DNA from: Clostridia bacterium
GTDB lineage: Bacteria; Bacillota_A; Clostridia; Lachnospirales; Cellulosilyticaceae
Assembly (NCBI GenBank): GCA_029239935.1
Contig: JARBTY010000179.1
Coordinates: forward strand, 1 to 7,226
Length of the DNA stretch: 7,226 nucleotides
Direction: 5' to 3'
In this document: positions 1 through 6,635 of the stretch, in pieces
How positions within the stretch are numbered: position 1 is the stretch's first letter
Layout of the letters: each line of letters starts with the position of its first letter
The notes under the pieces: generated by a model
The model's input: the letters and a program-made list of their open reading frames with translations, nothing else
What the model was told of the DNA's origin: nothing
Databases searched by the model: none
Program-made: the position numbers and the translations under genes

Positions 1-1
1 C

Positions 2-376
2 AAAATGATTTTTGAAGAAGGAAATATTGGAGTGTGGGCTTACAATGTCGAAACCGTATTGGCAGAGAAAGTGGAAACTATTTTGAGAAGGGGAGAGCTA
101 AACACAAGACCGAGAGATTTTTATGATGTTTATATTTTGACAAAAACTCAGAGTTTTGATCTTTTAGTGTTTAAAGAGGCGCTTAAATCAACATCGGCAC
201 ATAGAGAAACTTCTCATATTTTTAATGATATTAGTAAAAGAATAGATGAAATTGAAAACAGTGAAACCTTAAAAAATAGATGGGGCAAGTACACTAAAGA
301 TTATAGGTATGCTGAAGATATCCAGTACAGTGACATAATAGATGCCTTAAGAGCATTAGTTTTAAAATATAACTAA
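2..376 (+). CDS. AbiEii-family nucleotidyltransferase toxin, C-terminal part (5' end outside window)
   Basis: This is the C-terminal portion of a nucleotidyl transferase of the AbiEii/AbiGii toxin family, the toxic half of AbiE-type toxin-antitoxin and phage-abortive-infection systems. The frame is open to the left edge, so the ATG at base 5 is probably internal and the start lies outside. Recognition rests on the stretch around residues 15-45 counted from that ATG: an ETVLAEKVETIL helix with Lys22, then NTRPRDFYDVYIL with the Arg-Asp-Phe-Tyr-Asp signature (Asp38 and Asp41). In the family this Lys plus RDFYD region corresponds to the downstream catalytic and nucleotide-binding motifs. The N-terminal GS/DxD nucleotidyltransferase motifs would be upstream. 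The AbiEi-type antitoxin gene, if present, would also be upstream and is not visible. The tail after residue 60 is lysine- and glutamate-rich and helical, as usual for the family. The stop codon is followed by two hairpins, so the unit ends here. Confidence 0.85.
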   Translation, partial: KMIFEEGNIGVWAYNVETVLAEKVETILRRGELNTRPRDFYDVYILTKTQSFDLLVFKEALKSTSAHRETSHIFNDISKRIDEIENSETLKNRWGKYTKDYRYAEDIQYSDIIDALRALVLKYN

Positions 377-388
377 ATATAATAGAGT

Positions 389-430
389 TACAAAAATACT
401 TATTTTAGATTTGATATAAGTATTTTTGTA
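389..430. terminator. 15-bp perfect AT-rich hairpin after the AbiEii gene
   Basis: A perfect inverted repeat lies 12 bases past the AbiEii stop. The left arm 389-403 (TACAAAAATACTTAT) pairs with the right arm 416-430 around a 12-base loop. The right arm carries its own run of T (TATTTTTG) and, by symmetry, so does the opposite strand. It could therefore act as a weak bidirectional terminator. The stem is almost all A-T pairs, so a role in transcript 3'-end protection is equally possible. Confidence 0.5.
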
Positions 431-440
431 TAATGAATTG

Positions 441-478
441 CCTTCACAAAGCAGTTTTAATTTTGAGAAGGTTTTTTT
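441..478 (+). terminator. Rho-independent terminator of the AbiEii unit
   Basis: The left arm CCTTCACAAA (441-450) pairs with TTTGAGAAGG (462-471). The stem has nine pairs with one A-A mismatch and an 11-base loop, followed directly by seven T (472-478). This is a standard intrinsic terminator reading rightwards, 65 bases beyond the AbiEii stop codon. Confidence 0.8.
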
Positions 479-754
479 ATCGTGTCGAAAAAAATAAACG
501 CAGCATAGTCTTAATTTATGATAAATGATAAACTCGCACCAAACATATATAAATAAATGTAAGGCTAAGCTAAGGACATCTGTGTAGAACGTACCGCCGC
601 CAACTAAGGCAAATACAAGCACAAGTGCCATAAGCCCCATCAGAATAGGAGCAGCAGTTCTTGTTGTTCAAAAGCAGAAGTTGATTAAAAATTTTTAAAT
701 TATAATATAAAATCAAGTTAAAAGCGAAAGCGCTGAATAGCCACTATGTAATGC
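479..754. other. Gene-poor interval with a possible hydrophobic ORF remnant
   Basis: No intact gene is visible between the AbiEii terminator and the helicase promoter. The only protein-like signal is on the minus strand, about 667 down to 565. It reads PILMGLMALVLVFALVGGG and then TFYTDVLSLA, which resembles one transmembrane segment and its flank. The stretch is visibly richer in G+C than the AT-rich DNA on both sides. It has an in-frame stop just upstream (668-670), no ribosome binding site, and dissolves into unconvincing sequence downstream. I read it as a possible fragment of a membrane-protein gene, family unknown. Confidence 0.3.
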
Positions 755-783
755 TTGAAAAAAGTTACAGTACTTGTTATAAT
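755..783 (+). promoter_or_regulatory. Sigma-A-type promoter for the DinG-like helicase gene
   Basis: The -35 element TTGAAA (755-760) is followed by a 17-base spacer and a perfect -10 TATAAT (778-783). Transcription should start near 790. That gives a leader of roughly 75 bases before the ATG at 864, which contains the tandem repeat at 811-852. Confidence 0.75.
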
Positions 784-810
784 GGCGGTTAGCGTTATTG
801 AGATATGCTA

Positions 811-852
811 GAAATTTACGTCACCAAATAAGAAATTTACGTCACCAAATAG
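811..852 (+). repeat. Two tandem copies of a 21-bp unit in the helicase leader
   Basis: Units 811-831 and 832-852 are identical over 20 consecutive bases (core GAAATTTACGTCACC followed by AAATA) and differ only in the last base (A or G). Both lie downstream of the predicted transcription start. The second unit runs into the AGGAG Shine-Dalgarno sequence. The placement suits an operator or RNA-level control site. A leftover of a mobile-element end with repeated binding sites, or simple slippage duplication, would look the same. Confidence 0.85.
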
Positions 853-863
853 GAGAACAATAG

Positions 864-2816
864 ATGCATGCAAAATTTAAAATACCCTTTGAGTATTCAA
901 ATAAAAATGAGTTTCATGAGAAATTAATAGAATGGATTGGTGATGTTTTATACGATATACTGCCCGAGCAGGGTTATGAAGTAAGGGATGAACAAATCTT
1001 TACAGCGTTTCAAATAGCTGATGCTTTTCGTGATCAAAAGGTTCATTTAGCTGAGGCGGGGCTTGGCACTGGAAAGACTTTTGCTTATTTATTATCAGCT
1101 ATTCCTTATGCGAGATATACAGGTAAGCCTGTTATTATTTCTTGTGCATCACCTGCTTTACAAGAACAACTTGCAGCAGAGTGTGGTGATATCAACAAGC
1201 TGTCTAGGCTACTTGGTCTAGAAGTAGATGCTAGAATGGCAAAAGACCCAACGCAGTACGTTTGTGATGTTCGTGCAAGTGCATGTATAGAAGAATCTGG
1301 TGAAGTGCCAGAAGAAGTGCAACAATGGATGGGGCAAACAAATAGAGGAGAACGTTCAGAAATACCAACCGTTACAGATAAGATATGGAAGAAAATTTCT
1401 TGGAATGAAACGATGTCTTGTGAGGTTTGCCAAAATCGTGGCTATTGTAAGTTGGTGCGTGCAAGAGCGCATTACAGGGCGGCGCAAGACTTAATTATTG
1501 TAGATCACGAGACCTTTTTTCATGATTTATGGACAAGAGAAGAAAAAGTAGTAAGTGGACAGATGCCGATTTTACCTCATTATTCAGCTGTTATTTTTGA
1601 TGAAGGTCATAAAATCATGCTTCCAGCAGCTATGCAAGCAGGCCAGCAATTTATTAAAGAAGAAATGGATACTTTAATTGCTTCCTTAGAAGATATACAA
1701 GGTGCTAGAAATGCATTGCATACAGCAACAGAAGTACTTGAGGGCGCAGTAGATTATTTTTTTGAAGTAGCTCAAGGGTCTGTTGTCACTGGAGAAGATA
1801 AAGGCCGACTCACAATTCAAATGAATGAACCATTATTAAGAGCAGCAGAGAGCTTACGTGCAGGACTTGATCAGCTCCTTATGGAGATTCAAATCGAACA
1901 GGAACTCTACTTAGAGTCCATACCTACAAGTTTAATACAAGGCTATGAAGGGCAAATTGAGAAGGTGATGAAGGGCCTAGCTCAATTATGCAAAAATAAA
2001 GGACGAGATGTGATTGCTTGGATAAACCAAAGCGATGATAGCTTTAGTGTGGTACCAAGAGATTTAACGAATAGGCTTAAACATGCGTTATATGCAAAGA
2101 AATTACCAATCATCTTTAGTTCTGCCACATTAAGTAATGAAGGGGACTTTGACCACATTATTCGTTTGATGGGGTTAGAATCACCCTCTAAATCCACTAT
2201 TGGGACTCCTTTTAACATGGAAGAGCAAGTGCGTATAGTTTTTGTCCCAACCCTTGCAAAGAATAGCACAACTCATGATAAGATGGCAAAGCGTATTGAA
2301 CAACTCATTACTTTACTTCGAAGTAACGGGGGACGTGCACTGATACTGACACGTTCATTAAGTGAGGTACGTAAAATTCGTCAATATTTTAGAGGTGAGG
2401 CATTACCTTTTAAAATTTTATATGAAGACAAAGGAGATAGAGGTTATCTTGTTAGAAAATTTAAGGAAGAAGAGACTTCGGTATTAGTGAGTTCAGATTT
2501 TTGGGAAGGAATTGATGTGCCAGGTGATGCTTTAACATTAGTTGTTATTTGGCAATTGCCGTTTCCAACGTTAGACCCATTAATAGAAGCACAACGGAAA
2601 GAAGTAGAAGAACAAGGGCTAGATCCCGCAGTGACAGTAGATTACCCAGAAATGGGACTTCAACTGAAACAAGGTTGTGGCAGGCTTATTCGAACAGCGG
2701 AAGATAAAGGGAAAATTATCTTTATGGATGAAGTACTGGGCACACCATGGGAAAAGTTTGTTAGAGGAGCATTACCTAAAGGTGCTATCATTGATACGAT
2801 TTATCAAAGAGATTGA
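864..2816 (+). CDS. DinG/XPD-like superfamily 2 ATP-dependent DNA helicase with Fe-S cluster motif
   Basis: This 650-residue protein is a 5'-3' DNA helicase of the DinG/YoaA/XPD type, acting on DNA repair or replication intermediates in the cytoplasm. Motifs run in the expected order: a Q-motif-like RDEQ at 41-44, Walker A AGLGTGKT at 65-72, Fe-S ligand candidates Cys134 or Cys141 then Cys186, Cys189 and Cys195, and Walker B DEGH at 246-249. These are followed by FSSATLS (418-424), motif V SSDFWEGIDVPG (543-554) and motif VI QGCGRLIR (603-610). The DnaQ-like exonuclease domain that fuses to DinG in many Bacillota is absent, so this is the stand-alone form. The usual DEAH box reads DEGH. The ATG is supported by AGGAGA seven bases upstream. 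The gene is a single unit with its own promoter and terminator. No partner is visible, and the exact subfamily (DinG or YoaA) is not settled. Confidence 0.9.
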   Translation: MHAKFKIPFEYSNKNEFHEKLIEWIGDVLYDILPEQGYEVRDEQIFTAFQIADAFRDQKVHLAEAGLGTGKTFAYLLSAIPYARYTGKPVIISCASPALQEQLAAECGDINKLSRLLGLEVDARMAKDPTQYVCDVRASACIEESGEVPEEVQQWMGQTNRGERSEIPTVTDKIWKKISWNETMSCEVCQNRGYCKLVRARAHYRAAQDLIIVDHETFFHDLWTREEKVVSGQMPILPHYSAVIFDEGHKIMLPAAMQAGQQFIKEEMDTLIASLEDIQGARNALHTATEVLEGAVDYFFEVAQGSVVTGEDKGRLTIQMNEPLLRAAESLRAGLDQLLMEIQIEQELYLESIPTSLIQGYEGQIEKVMKGLAQLCKNKGRDVIAWINQSDDSFSVVPRDLTNRLKHALYAKKLPIIFSSATLSNEGDFDHIIRLMGLESPSKSTIGTPFNMEEQVRIVFVPTLAKNSTTHDKMAKRIEQLITLLRSNGGRALILTRSLSEVRKIRQYFRGEALPFKILYEDKGDRGYLVRKFKEEETSVLVSSDFWEGIDVPGDALTLVVIWQLPFPTLDPLIEAQRKEVEEQGLDPAVTVDYPEMGLQLKQGCGRLIRTAEDKGKIIFMDEVLGTPWEKFVRGALPKGAIIDTIYQRD

Positions 2817-2850
2817 TACAGTCATTATGCGATGGAAAACCTATTAATTT

Positions 2851-2894
2851 CGAGCCTTAGAGCGGTTATTCGTTCTGGGGCTTGATGTGTTTTT
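2851..2894 (+). terminator. Strong terminator after the helicase gene
   Basis: The arms 2851-2864 (CGAGCCTTAGAGCG) and 2871-2884 pair over 14 positions with a few G-T wobbles around a six-base loop (GTTATT). They are followed by ATGTGTTTTT. It lies 35 bases after the helicase stop and ends the transcript before the MazG remnant. Confidence 0.8.
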
Positions 2895-3072
2895 AGGTAT
2901 ATGTAAGGTAAATATATGTTTCCAAGCTGATGTCCTTGTTTACTGCATACATATGGCAGATGCGATAGATGTCAATATAGAAGATATTATATTAAAGAAG
3001 ATGGAAAAGAATGCGCGAAAATACCCCATAGAGAAAGCTAAAGGTACCAGCAAAAAATATACAGAGCTTTAA
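2887..3072 (+). pseudogene. C-terminal remnant of a MazG-like nucleotide pyrophosphohydrolase
   Basis: From about base 2926 the frame reads ADVLVYCIHMADAIDVNIED and continues through KMEKNARKYPIEKAKG. This is the characteristic C-terminal half of small MazG-like NTP pyrophosphohydrolases, which hydrolyse non-canonical NTPs or dNTPs to NMP and pyrophosphate. The Asp of ADVLVY matches the last metal-binding position, and the N-A-R-K-YP-x-EKAKG tail is typical. The N-terminal half, with the EExxELxE metal-binding helices, is missing. The first 13 codons (2887-2925) do not match the family. The only possible start is a GTG at 2887, inside the hairpin tail of the helicase terminator and with no ribosome binding site. 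It is therefore almost certainly a non-functional fragment. The family call is confident; expression is unlikely. Confidence 0.75.
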
Positions 3073-3073
3073 A

Positions 3074-3232
3074 GATCCTCCTGATATATTGCCTCACAAA
3101 ATAGATAAACTTAACGCCCTGAAATACTCCATCAAATCTCAAATGCGTGTATTAGGTGGACAAGACTATATAGAATAGGTTCATAATATATTACATAGAC
3201 AGCAGGAAGAAGTTAAAAGCTTTATTTATGGA
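3074..3232 (+). pseudogene. Unidentified gene remnant with an in-frame TAG, abutting the bcr cassette
   Basis: This frame differs from the MazG one and gives protein-like sequence: DILPHKIDKLNALKYSIK, then MRVLGGQDYIE, a TAG at 3176-3178, then VHNILHRQQEEVKSFIYGL. The two halves read as one charged, helical, amphipathic region, as if a sense codon had mutated to TAG. It has no start codon with a ribosome binding site. It reaches the point where bcrD ends on the other strand (3233) and then stops making sense. I do not recognise the family. It is most simply a broken gene whose end was lost when the bcr cassette arrived. Confidence 0.35.
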
Positions 3233-4066
3233 CTACCGAAATGCAAACACAAGCAGCACGGCGATACCTAATATAATTCGATACCAACCAAACGCTTTAA
3301 AATCATGTTTTTTGATATATCCCATGAGGAATTTTATCACTAACACAGATACCGCAAATGCTACCACCATTCCTATTAACAAGGTAAGCAATTCTGCGCT
3401 TGTAATGGAGATTCCAAATTTCAATATTTTAATAGCACTTAAACCGAACATAACAGGAACGGCAAGGAAAAACGTAAATTCCGCTGCCACTACTCTTGAT
3501 ACACCAATCAACAATGCGCCTATAATCGTGGCGCCTGAACGAGAAGTGCCGGGAATAATGGAAAGTACCTGAAATAGCCCGATTAAAAAGGCTGTCCGAT
3601 AGGTGATATCTTCTAATTTAGAAGTAGTTGGCAACCGTTTTTTATTCCATATTTCAATGACAATAAAAGCGATACCGTAGAAAATAAGGGCAGTCGCAAT
3701 TACTATTGGGGTATGAAAATGAGCTTCAATATAATCGTCAAACAGGATAGTTATGACTGCCCCTGGAATACAAGCAAAAGCAACTTTGAACCATAGAGAA
3801 AATGTATCCTTTTTGATAATAGGCTGTGTTTTGTTCCTAAACTGGAACGGAAACATTTTTCCCCAAAACATAACAACTACCGCAAGGATAGCTCCAAGCT
3901 GAATGACAACAAAAAACATTTCCTTAAATGCATCGCTCATAGTAAGTGTGATAAATTCGTCCACGAGAAGCATATGCCCAGTGCTACTGATGGGCAGCCA
4001 CTCGGTAATACCTTCTACAATTCCAAGAAAAATAACTTTCAAAATTTCTATAAAATCAAGTGTCAT
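3233..4066 (-). CDS. bcrD: Undecaprenyl-diphosphatase (UppP/BacA family), BcrD of the bacitracin-resistance operon
   Basis: This 277-residue polytopic membrane enzyme dephosphorylates undecaprenyl pyrophosphate to undecaprenyl phosphate. That recycles the cell-wall lipid carrier and deprives bacitracin of its target. The first signature is EGITEWLPISSTGH at 18-31, which supplies Glu18, Glu22, Ser28 and His31. The second is PGTSRSG at 172-178, with Arg176 equivalent to the catalytic Arg of E. coli BacA. Seven or so hydrophobic segments fit the family fold and the length is normal. The ATG overlaps the bcrB stop by one base (TAATG), and GGAGG sits 10 bases upstream inside the end of bcrB, so translation should be coupled. 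It is the last gene of bcrABD. I see no convincing terminator downstream before the remnant at 3232. Housekeeping UppP is an alternative, but the gene order points to BcrD. Confidence 0.93.
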   Translation of the reverse strand: MTLDFIEILKVIFLGIVEGITEWLPISSTGHMLLVDEFITLTMSDAFKEMFFVVIQLGAILAVVVMFWGKMFPFQFRNKTQPIIKKDTFSLWFKVAFACIPGAVITILFDDYIEAHFHTPIVIATALIFYGIAFIVIEIWNKKRLPTTSKLEDITYRTAFLIGLFQVLSIIPGTSRSGATIIGALLIGVSRVVAAEFTFFLAVPVMFGLSAIKILKFGISITSAELLTLLIGMVVAFAVSVLVIKFLMGYIKKHDFKAFGWYRIILGIAVLLVFAFR

Positions 4067-4815
4067 TATTTCAAATCCTCCTTTTTGAAATGGTGATAGG
4101 TCATAAAGAAACCGACTGCTGATAACAAAAGAATAATTCCCACAGATAGGACAGTGGGGTAGCTGGTACTCTCGATTTTACCTTGCACAAGAAAAAATGT
4201 AGCTGTCCACGGATATATTGCACCCCATTCTTGATTTGCGAGAGCTGCACTACCCATGACGATAACAGCAGAACCAATCATAGGGGCAACAAATCCCTTT
4301 GTTTTTCCTGCGGCAAATACAAAAGGTGAAGTTGTTAAAAACATTAGGATACCGCCAAGTAGAAACTTTGGAAACCACTCGATTGCCACAAGCAAGCTGT
4401 ATCCTTCCAGTGTAAAAACAGCGTGGTATATTCCACAAACGATAAAAATACCCGCCCATGTCACAATGGTAAGCATAACAATCCAAAGCAGTAAGGCACA
4501 AAACTTGCCAAGCAGTAGTTTTGTTCTTGAGATGGGAATGGGTAATATAGTTTTAAGTGTACTTTCTGTATATTCTCTACTGAATAAGAATGAAGCAATT
4601 GCCACATAAACCATCATGTTTGTAAGTAGCATGGTATAGAGTACACTGTCATTGTAAACATCAGATAAGGTAAAGATAAGCTCTGGTTTGTCAAAATGAG
4701 TTTGCAGAGCCTCTAATAGCATTAACAATGGTGTAGATAGCACCCCCGTAATACTAATGGGTATTATTTTTGACCGCCTTAATTTAAGCAGTTCACAGGA
4801 AATAAGCTTAAGCAA
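4066..4815 (-). CDS. bcrB: ABC-2-type permease BcrB of the bacitracin transporter
   Basis: This 249-residue membrane subunit pairs with BcrA to form the bacitracin ABC transporter. The start is probably TTG at 4815. A GGAGGTG Shine-Dalgarno lies eight bases upstream inside the last codons of bcrA, and the product then begins [16 protein letters not shown], the standard basic N-terminus of this family. A longer frame from TTG 4830 would put the Shine-Dalgarno inside the coding region. About six membrane segments are visible, near residues 17-37, 57-77, 105-129, 149-165, 167-183 and 219-240. The cytoplasmic loop after the second segment has [13 protein letters not shown] (79-91), typical of ABC-2 permeases that act with BcrA-like ATPases. 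It overlaps bcrA by eight bases at its start and bcrD by one base at its end. No truncation is seen. Confidence 0.9.
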   Translation of the reverse strand: MLKLISCELLKLRRSKIIPISITGVLSTPLLMLLEALQTHFDKPELIFTLSDVYNDSVLYTMLLTNMMVYVAIASFLFSREYTESTLKTILPIPISRTKLLLGKFCALLLWIVMLTIVTWAGIFIVCGIYHAVFTLEGYSLLVAIEWFPKFLLGGILMFLTTSPFVFAAGKTKGFVAPMIGSAVIVMGSAALANQEWGAIYPWTATFFLVQGKIESTSYPTVLSVGIILLLSAVGFFMTYHHFKKEDLK

Positions 4816-5731
4816 TGCCACCACCTCCAATCAGTTTAGAGAAGTATTGCTCTAAGTTTTCCTTACTTGCATTTATCTTTGTGACAAGTAGTCCATTTAA
4901 GGCGAAATCACGATTAATGTCCCCTATACTGTGACTGAAATCGTAGACCTTTAGCGTATTGCCCTGTACCGTAAAGTCTGTGATATGATAGTGGCTTTCT
5001 AAAATTTTTGCAGCCGCTTGCCCATCCGACAAATCAAATTGAGTGTATTTTCGATTTCTTTTGTGTAGCTCTGCTATATTAACCTCTTCTATCAAATGCC
5101 CCTCGTGCATAACACCAATAATATCTGCAATTTGCTCAATCTCGCTTAAAACATGGCTTGATATAAAAATTGTGGTACCATTGTCATGGCTAAGTTTAGA
5201 TAGAAATGAGCGAATTTCTGATATTCCAATTGGGTCAAGTCCGTTAATTGGTTCATCAAGTATAAGCAGCTTTGGCTCGTGCATAATGGCAGCGGCAATA
5301 CCAAGCCGCTGTTTCATGCCAAGGGAATAGTCGGCAAAGACCTTTCTTTTTTCCTTGTGCAGCCCCACAATTTTAAGAGCGCTTAGGATTGCGTTTTTGC
5401 AAAGTTGCCCTCGCAATTTAGCGAGAATTTGCAAATTCTCATATCCTGTTAAATTACCGTAGAACCCTGGTGTTTCAATAATCGAACCTATTTTGCTATA
5501 AATAGCAGTTTCATTGTCCTTATAGTCTTTTCCAAACAGTCTGACAGTTCCATCTGTTGGGAAAGTAAGTTTCAACATCATTTTCATTGCGGTGGTTTTC
5601 CCGGCTCCGTTTCTGCCAAGCAGTCCATAAATCTTCCCTTTTGGCACATGAAGATTTACCTTATCAACAACGGTAGCGGTTCCATATCGCTTGGTAAGAT
5701 TATTCGTTTCAATAATAAATTCCATAACCAT
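4808..5731 (-). CDS. bcrA: ABC transporter ATP-binding protein BcrA (bacitracin resistance)
   Basis: This 307-residue ATPase powers the BcrAB transporter, which confers bacitracin resistance by exporting the drug or freeing its lipid target. All motifs are intact when numbered from MVMEF: Walker [10 protein letters not shown] (39-47), ETPGFY at the Q-loop position (86-91), signature YSLGMKQR (135-142), Walker B LLILDEP (155-161), D-loop NGLDP (163-167) and switch His193. The ETP replacement of the Q-loop Gln is usual in BcrA-type ATPases. Residues after about 220 form the accessory C-terminal domain. I chose ATG 5731 because AAAGGAA lies directly before it. ATG 5725, two codons in, has a better-spaced site and may also be used. 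The frame extends further upstream to 5863 but crosses the promoter and terminator, so that extension is not coding. It is the first gene of bcrABD and is expected to be induced by BcrR with bacitracin. Confidence 0.93.
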   Translation of the reverse strand: MVMEFIIETNNLTKRYGTATVVDKVNLHVPKGKIYGLLGRNGAGKTTAMKMMLKLTFPTDGTVRLFGKDYKDNETAIYSKIGSIIETPGFYGNLTGYENLQILAKLRGQLCKNAILSALKIVGLHKEKRKVFADYSLGMKQRLGIAAAIMHEPKLLILDEPINGLDPIGISEIRSFLSKLSHDNGTTIFISSHVLSEIEQIADIIGVMHEGHLIEEVNIAELHKRNRKYTQFDLSDGQAAAKILESHYHITDFTVQGNTLKVYDFSHSIGDINRDFALNGLLVTKINASKENLEQYFSKLIGGGGIA

Positions 5732-5773
5732 TATTCCTTTCTGTGGATTTCTGTTTCTGCTGACCACCAATTT

Positions 5774-5802
5774 ATTATCTGTCCCAGTGTAGTAAAAGCC
5801 AA
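5774..5802 (-). promoter_or_regulatory. Predicted bcrABD promoter
   Basis: On the minus strand, TTGGCT (5802-5797), a 17-base spacer and GATAAT (5779-5774) form the best -35/-10 pair between the terminator and bcrA. Transcription would start near 5767, about 36 bases before the ATG. The -35 is poor (4 of 6), as expected for an activator-dependent promoter. A weaker overlapping option is TTGTGA (5819-5814), 17 bases and TTTACT. Confidence 0.5.
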
Positions 5803-5822
5803 GAAACCTACCGTCACAATAG

Positions 5823-5853
5823 AAAAAAGCTCCGACACTTATCGTGTCAGAGC
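5823..5853 (-). terminator. Rho-independent terminator of bcrR
   Basis: On the minus strand GCTCTGACAC (5853-5844) pairs with GTGTCGGAGC (5838-5829). This gives ten pairs with one T-G wobble, a five-base loop and then six T (5828-5823). It lies 26 bases past the bcrR stop, so bcrR and bcrABD are separate transcripts. Confidence 0.88.
5834..5848. promoter_or_regulatory. Candidate BcrR operator GACA-N7-TGTC
   Basis: The palindrome GACA, seven bases, TGTC occurs perfectly here. As I recall from the E. faecalis work, BcrR binds two inverted repeats of exactly this form upstream of bcrA. The site is centred about 74 bases upstream of the predicted bcrA start point, a sensible position for an activator. 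I find only one perfect copy; a lone GACA at the -10 is not a full second site. The arms coincide with the inner part of the bcrR terminator stem, so sharing by chance cannot be excluded. Confidence 0.6.
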
Positions 5854-5879
5854 CTATTTTCAAAGGTTCACAAAGCTTT

Positions 5880-6494
5880 TTATTTGATTTTTGACTGTTT
5901 CATCAACAAAAATATTTTGATAACAAAGAGTAAAAACAAAAGTGATGTTGCGTATGGTTCTCTCACTGCGGCAAAGATGCATACCGCTACAATGCTCAAG
6001 ACAATAGATGATTTTGTAGTAATGTCACACCAAAGTACTTTATCAAAGTGAGTGAATATTAGTTTTGCAATACCCAATCCAATCATAGCATTGAATACAA
6101 TCCAATAGACGGCAAGATTTATCGCTGTGGTGGCTGTAAATGACAGTAGGTTTACGGAATAAATATAATCGCCAACAGGGTTTGGGTACAGTGGCAAAAG
6201 AATAAATACAATTGCAATTACATCAAGTATTCCCAAAAGAAGACTATAAATCTTTTTAAGATTTGAGCTATTTTCTGTTTGGACAAGGGTTATCAATTCT
6301 TCTCCCGATAGTAGTTCATCTATTGAAACAGAAAAGAATTTTGAAATACATTTGAGGGAGTCGATATTAGGGTAGCCCCTGCCACTTTCCCATTTTGAAA
6401 TAGCTGTTCTTGATACATATAATTGCTCCGCAAGCTGTTCTTGCGTTAAATTTTTCTGTGTTCTTAGTTGTTGCAGCTTTTTGTTAAATTCCAT
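5880..6494 (-). CDS. bcrR: Membrane-bound XRE-family bacitracin sensor and regulator BcrR
   Basis: This 204-residue one-component regulator senses bacitracin at the membrane and directly activates bcrABD. Residues 5-60 form an XRE/Cro-type helix-turn-helix: LTQEQLAEQLYVSRTAISKW spans 16-35 and the recognition helix lies around 27-38. YPNIDSLKCISKFFSVSIDELL follows, as in this class. After a short linker (65-80), four hydrophobic segments near 82-101, 112-145 (two), 163-177 and 183-197 anchor it in the membrane. There is no separate sensor domain. Length and layout match E. faecalis BcrR. The ATG at 6494 has AGGAGG six bases upstream. It is transcribed in the same direction as bcrABD but ends in its own terminator. 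Its transcript appears to start upstream of the truncated helix-turn-helix gene at 6601. Confidence 0.93.
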   Translation of the reverse strand: MEFNKKLQQLRTQKNLTQEQLAEQLYVSRTAISKWESGRGYPNIDSLKCISKFFSVSIDELLSGEELITLVQTENSSNLKKIYSLLLGILDVIAIVFILLPLYPNPVGDYIYSVNLLSFTATTAINLAVYWIVFNAMIGLGIAKLIFTHFDKVLWCDITTKSSIVLSIVAVCIFAAVREPYATSLLFLLFVIKIFLLMKQSKIK

Positions 6495-6532
6495 ACTTAG
6501 CCTCCTGTTGATTTGTTACTTTTATACGGCTA

Positions 6533-6601
6533 TCAGCTTTGTATCCGCCGTTCCGATATACCCCATTTTTCAGAGGCGGATTTCACCGAAATATAATCCA
6601 T
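6533..6601 (-). pseudogene. Truncated helix-turn-helix (excisionase/MerR-like) gene, 22 codons left
   Basis: The start ATG at 6601 has GAGGA eight bases upstream and begins MDYISVKSASEKWGISERRI before a stop at 6533-6535. This is the N-terminus of the small helix-turn-helix proteins common in clostridial mobile elements. In those the sequence normally goes on with LCxEGRIPGA and a RxWxIPxDAxKP tail, for 60-90 residues in all. Similarity ends after RIQ, at about 6536-6541, and the next codons are Ser and stop. The missing half is not found elsewhere in the window. The 22-codon stub now sits as a leader ORF 38 bases before bcrR. The family assignment is from remembered sequence patterns. Confidence 0.6.
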
Positions 6602-6635
6602 AATCAACTTCCTCTCGATAAAACAACATGAATTA

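Noticed and set aside
725..738. Catabolite-response-like element (AAAGCGCT core) 17 bases upstream of the helicase -35
   Set aside because: Three mismatches to the consensus at the outer conserved positions. Such a match is common by chance in AT-rich DNA.
811..852. CRISPR array or LexA box
   Set aside because: The two units are directly adjacent with no spacer, and the sequence lacks the CGAAC-N4-GTTCG LexA pattern.
1982..2269. Minus-strand open frame inside the helicase gene, with similar antisense frames inside bcrA, bcrB and bcrD
   Set aside because: All lie opposite well-supported genes, lack ribosome binding sites and give no family-like sequence.
3160..3232. Terminator for bcrABD just past the bcrD stop
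   Set aside because: Only short AT palindromes (AAAGCTTT, ATAATATATTAT) are present, with no GC stem followed by a T-run on the minus strand.
5791..5819. TTGTGA-17-TTTACT as the main bcrA promoter
   Set aside because: The -10 matches TATAAT less well than GATAAT of the overlapping candidate. Kept only as an alternative.
5732..5863. 44-codon N-terminal extension of BcrA from an ATG at 5863
   Set aside because: It crosses the bcrR terminator region and the bcrA promoter, shows no ABC-domain sequence, and the MVMEF start has its own ribosome binding site.
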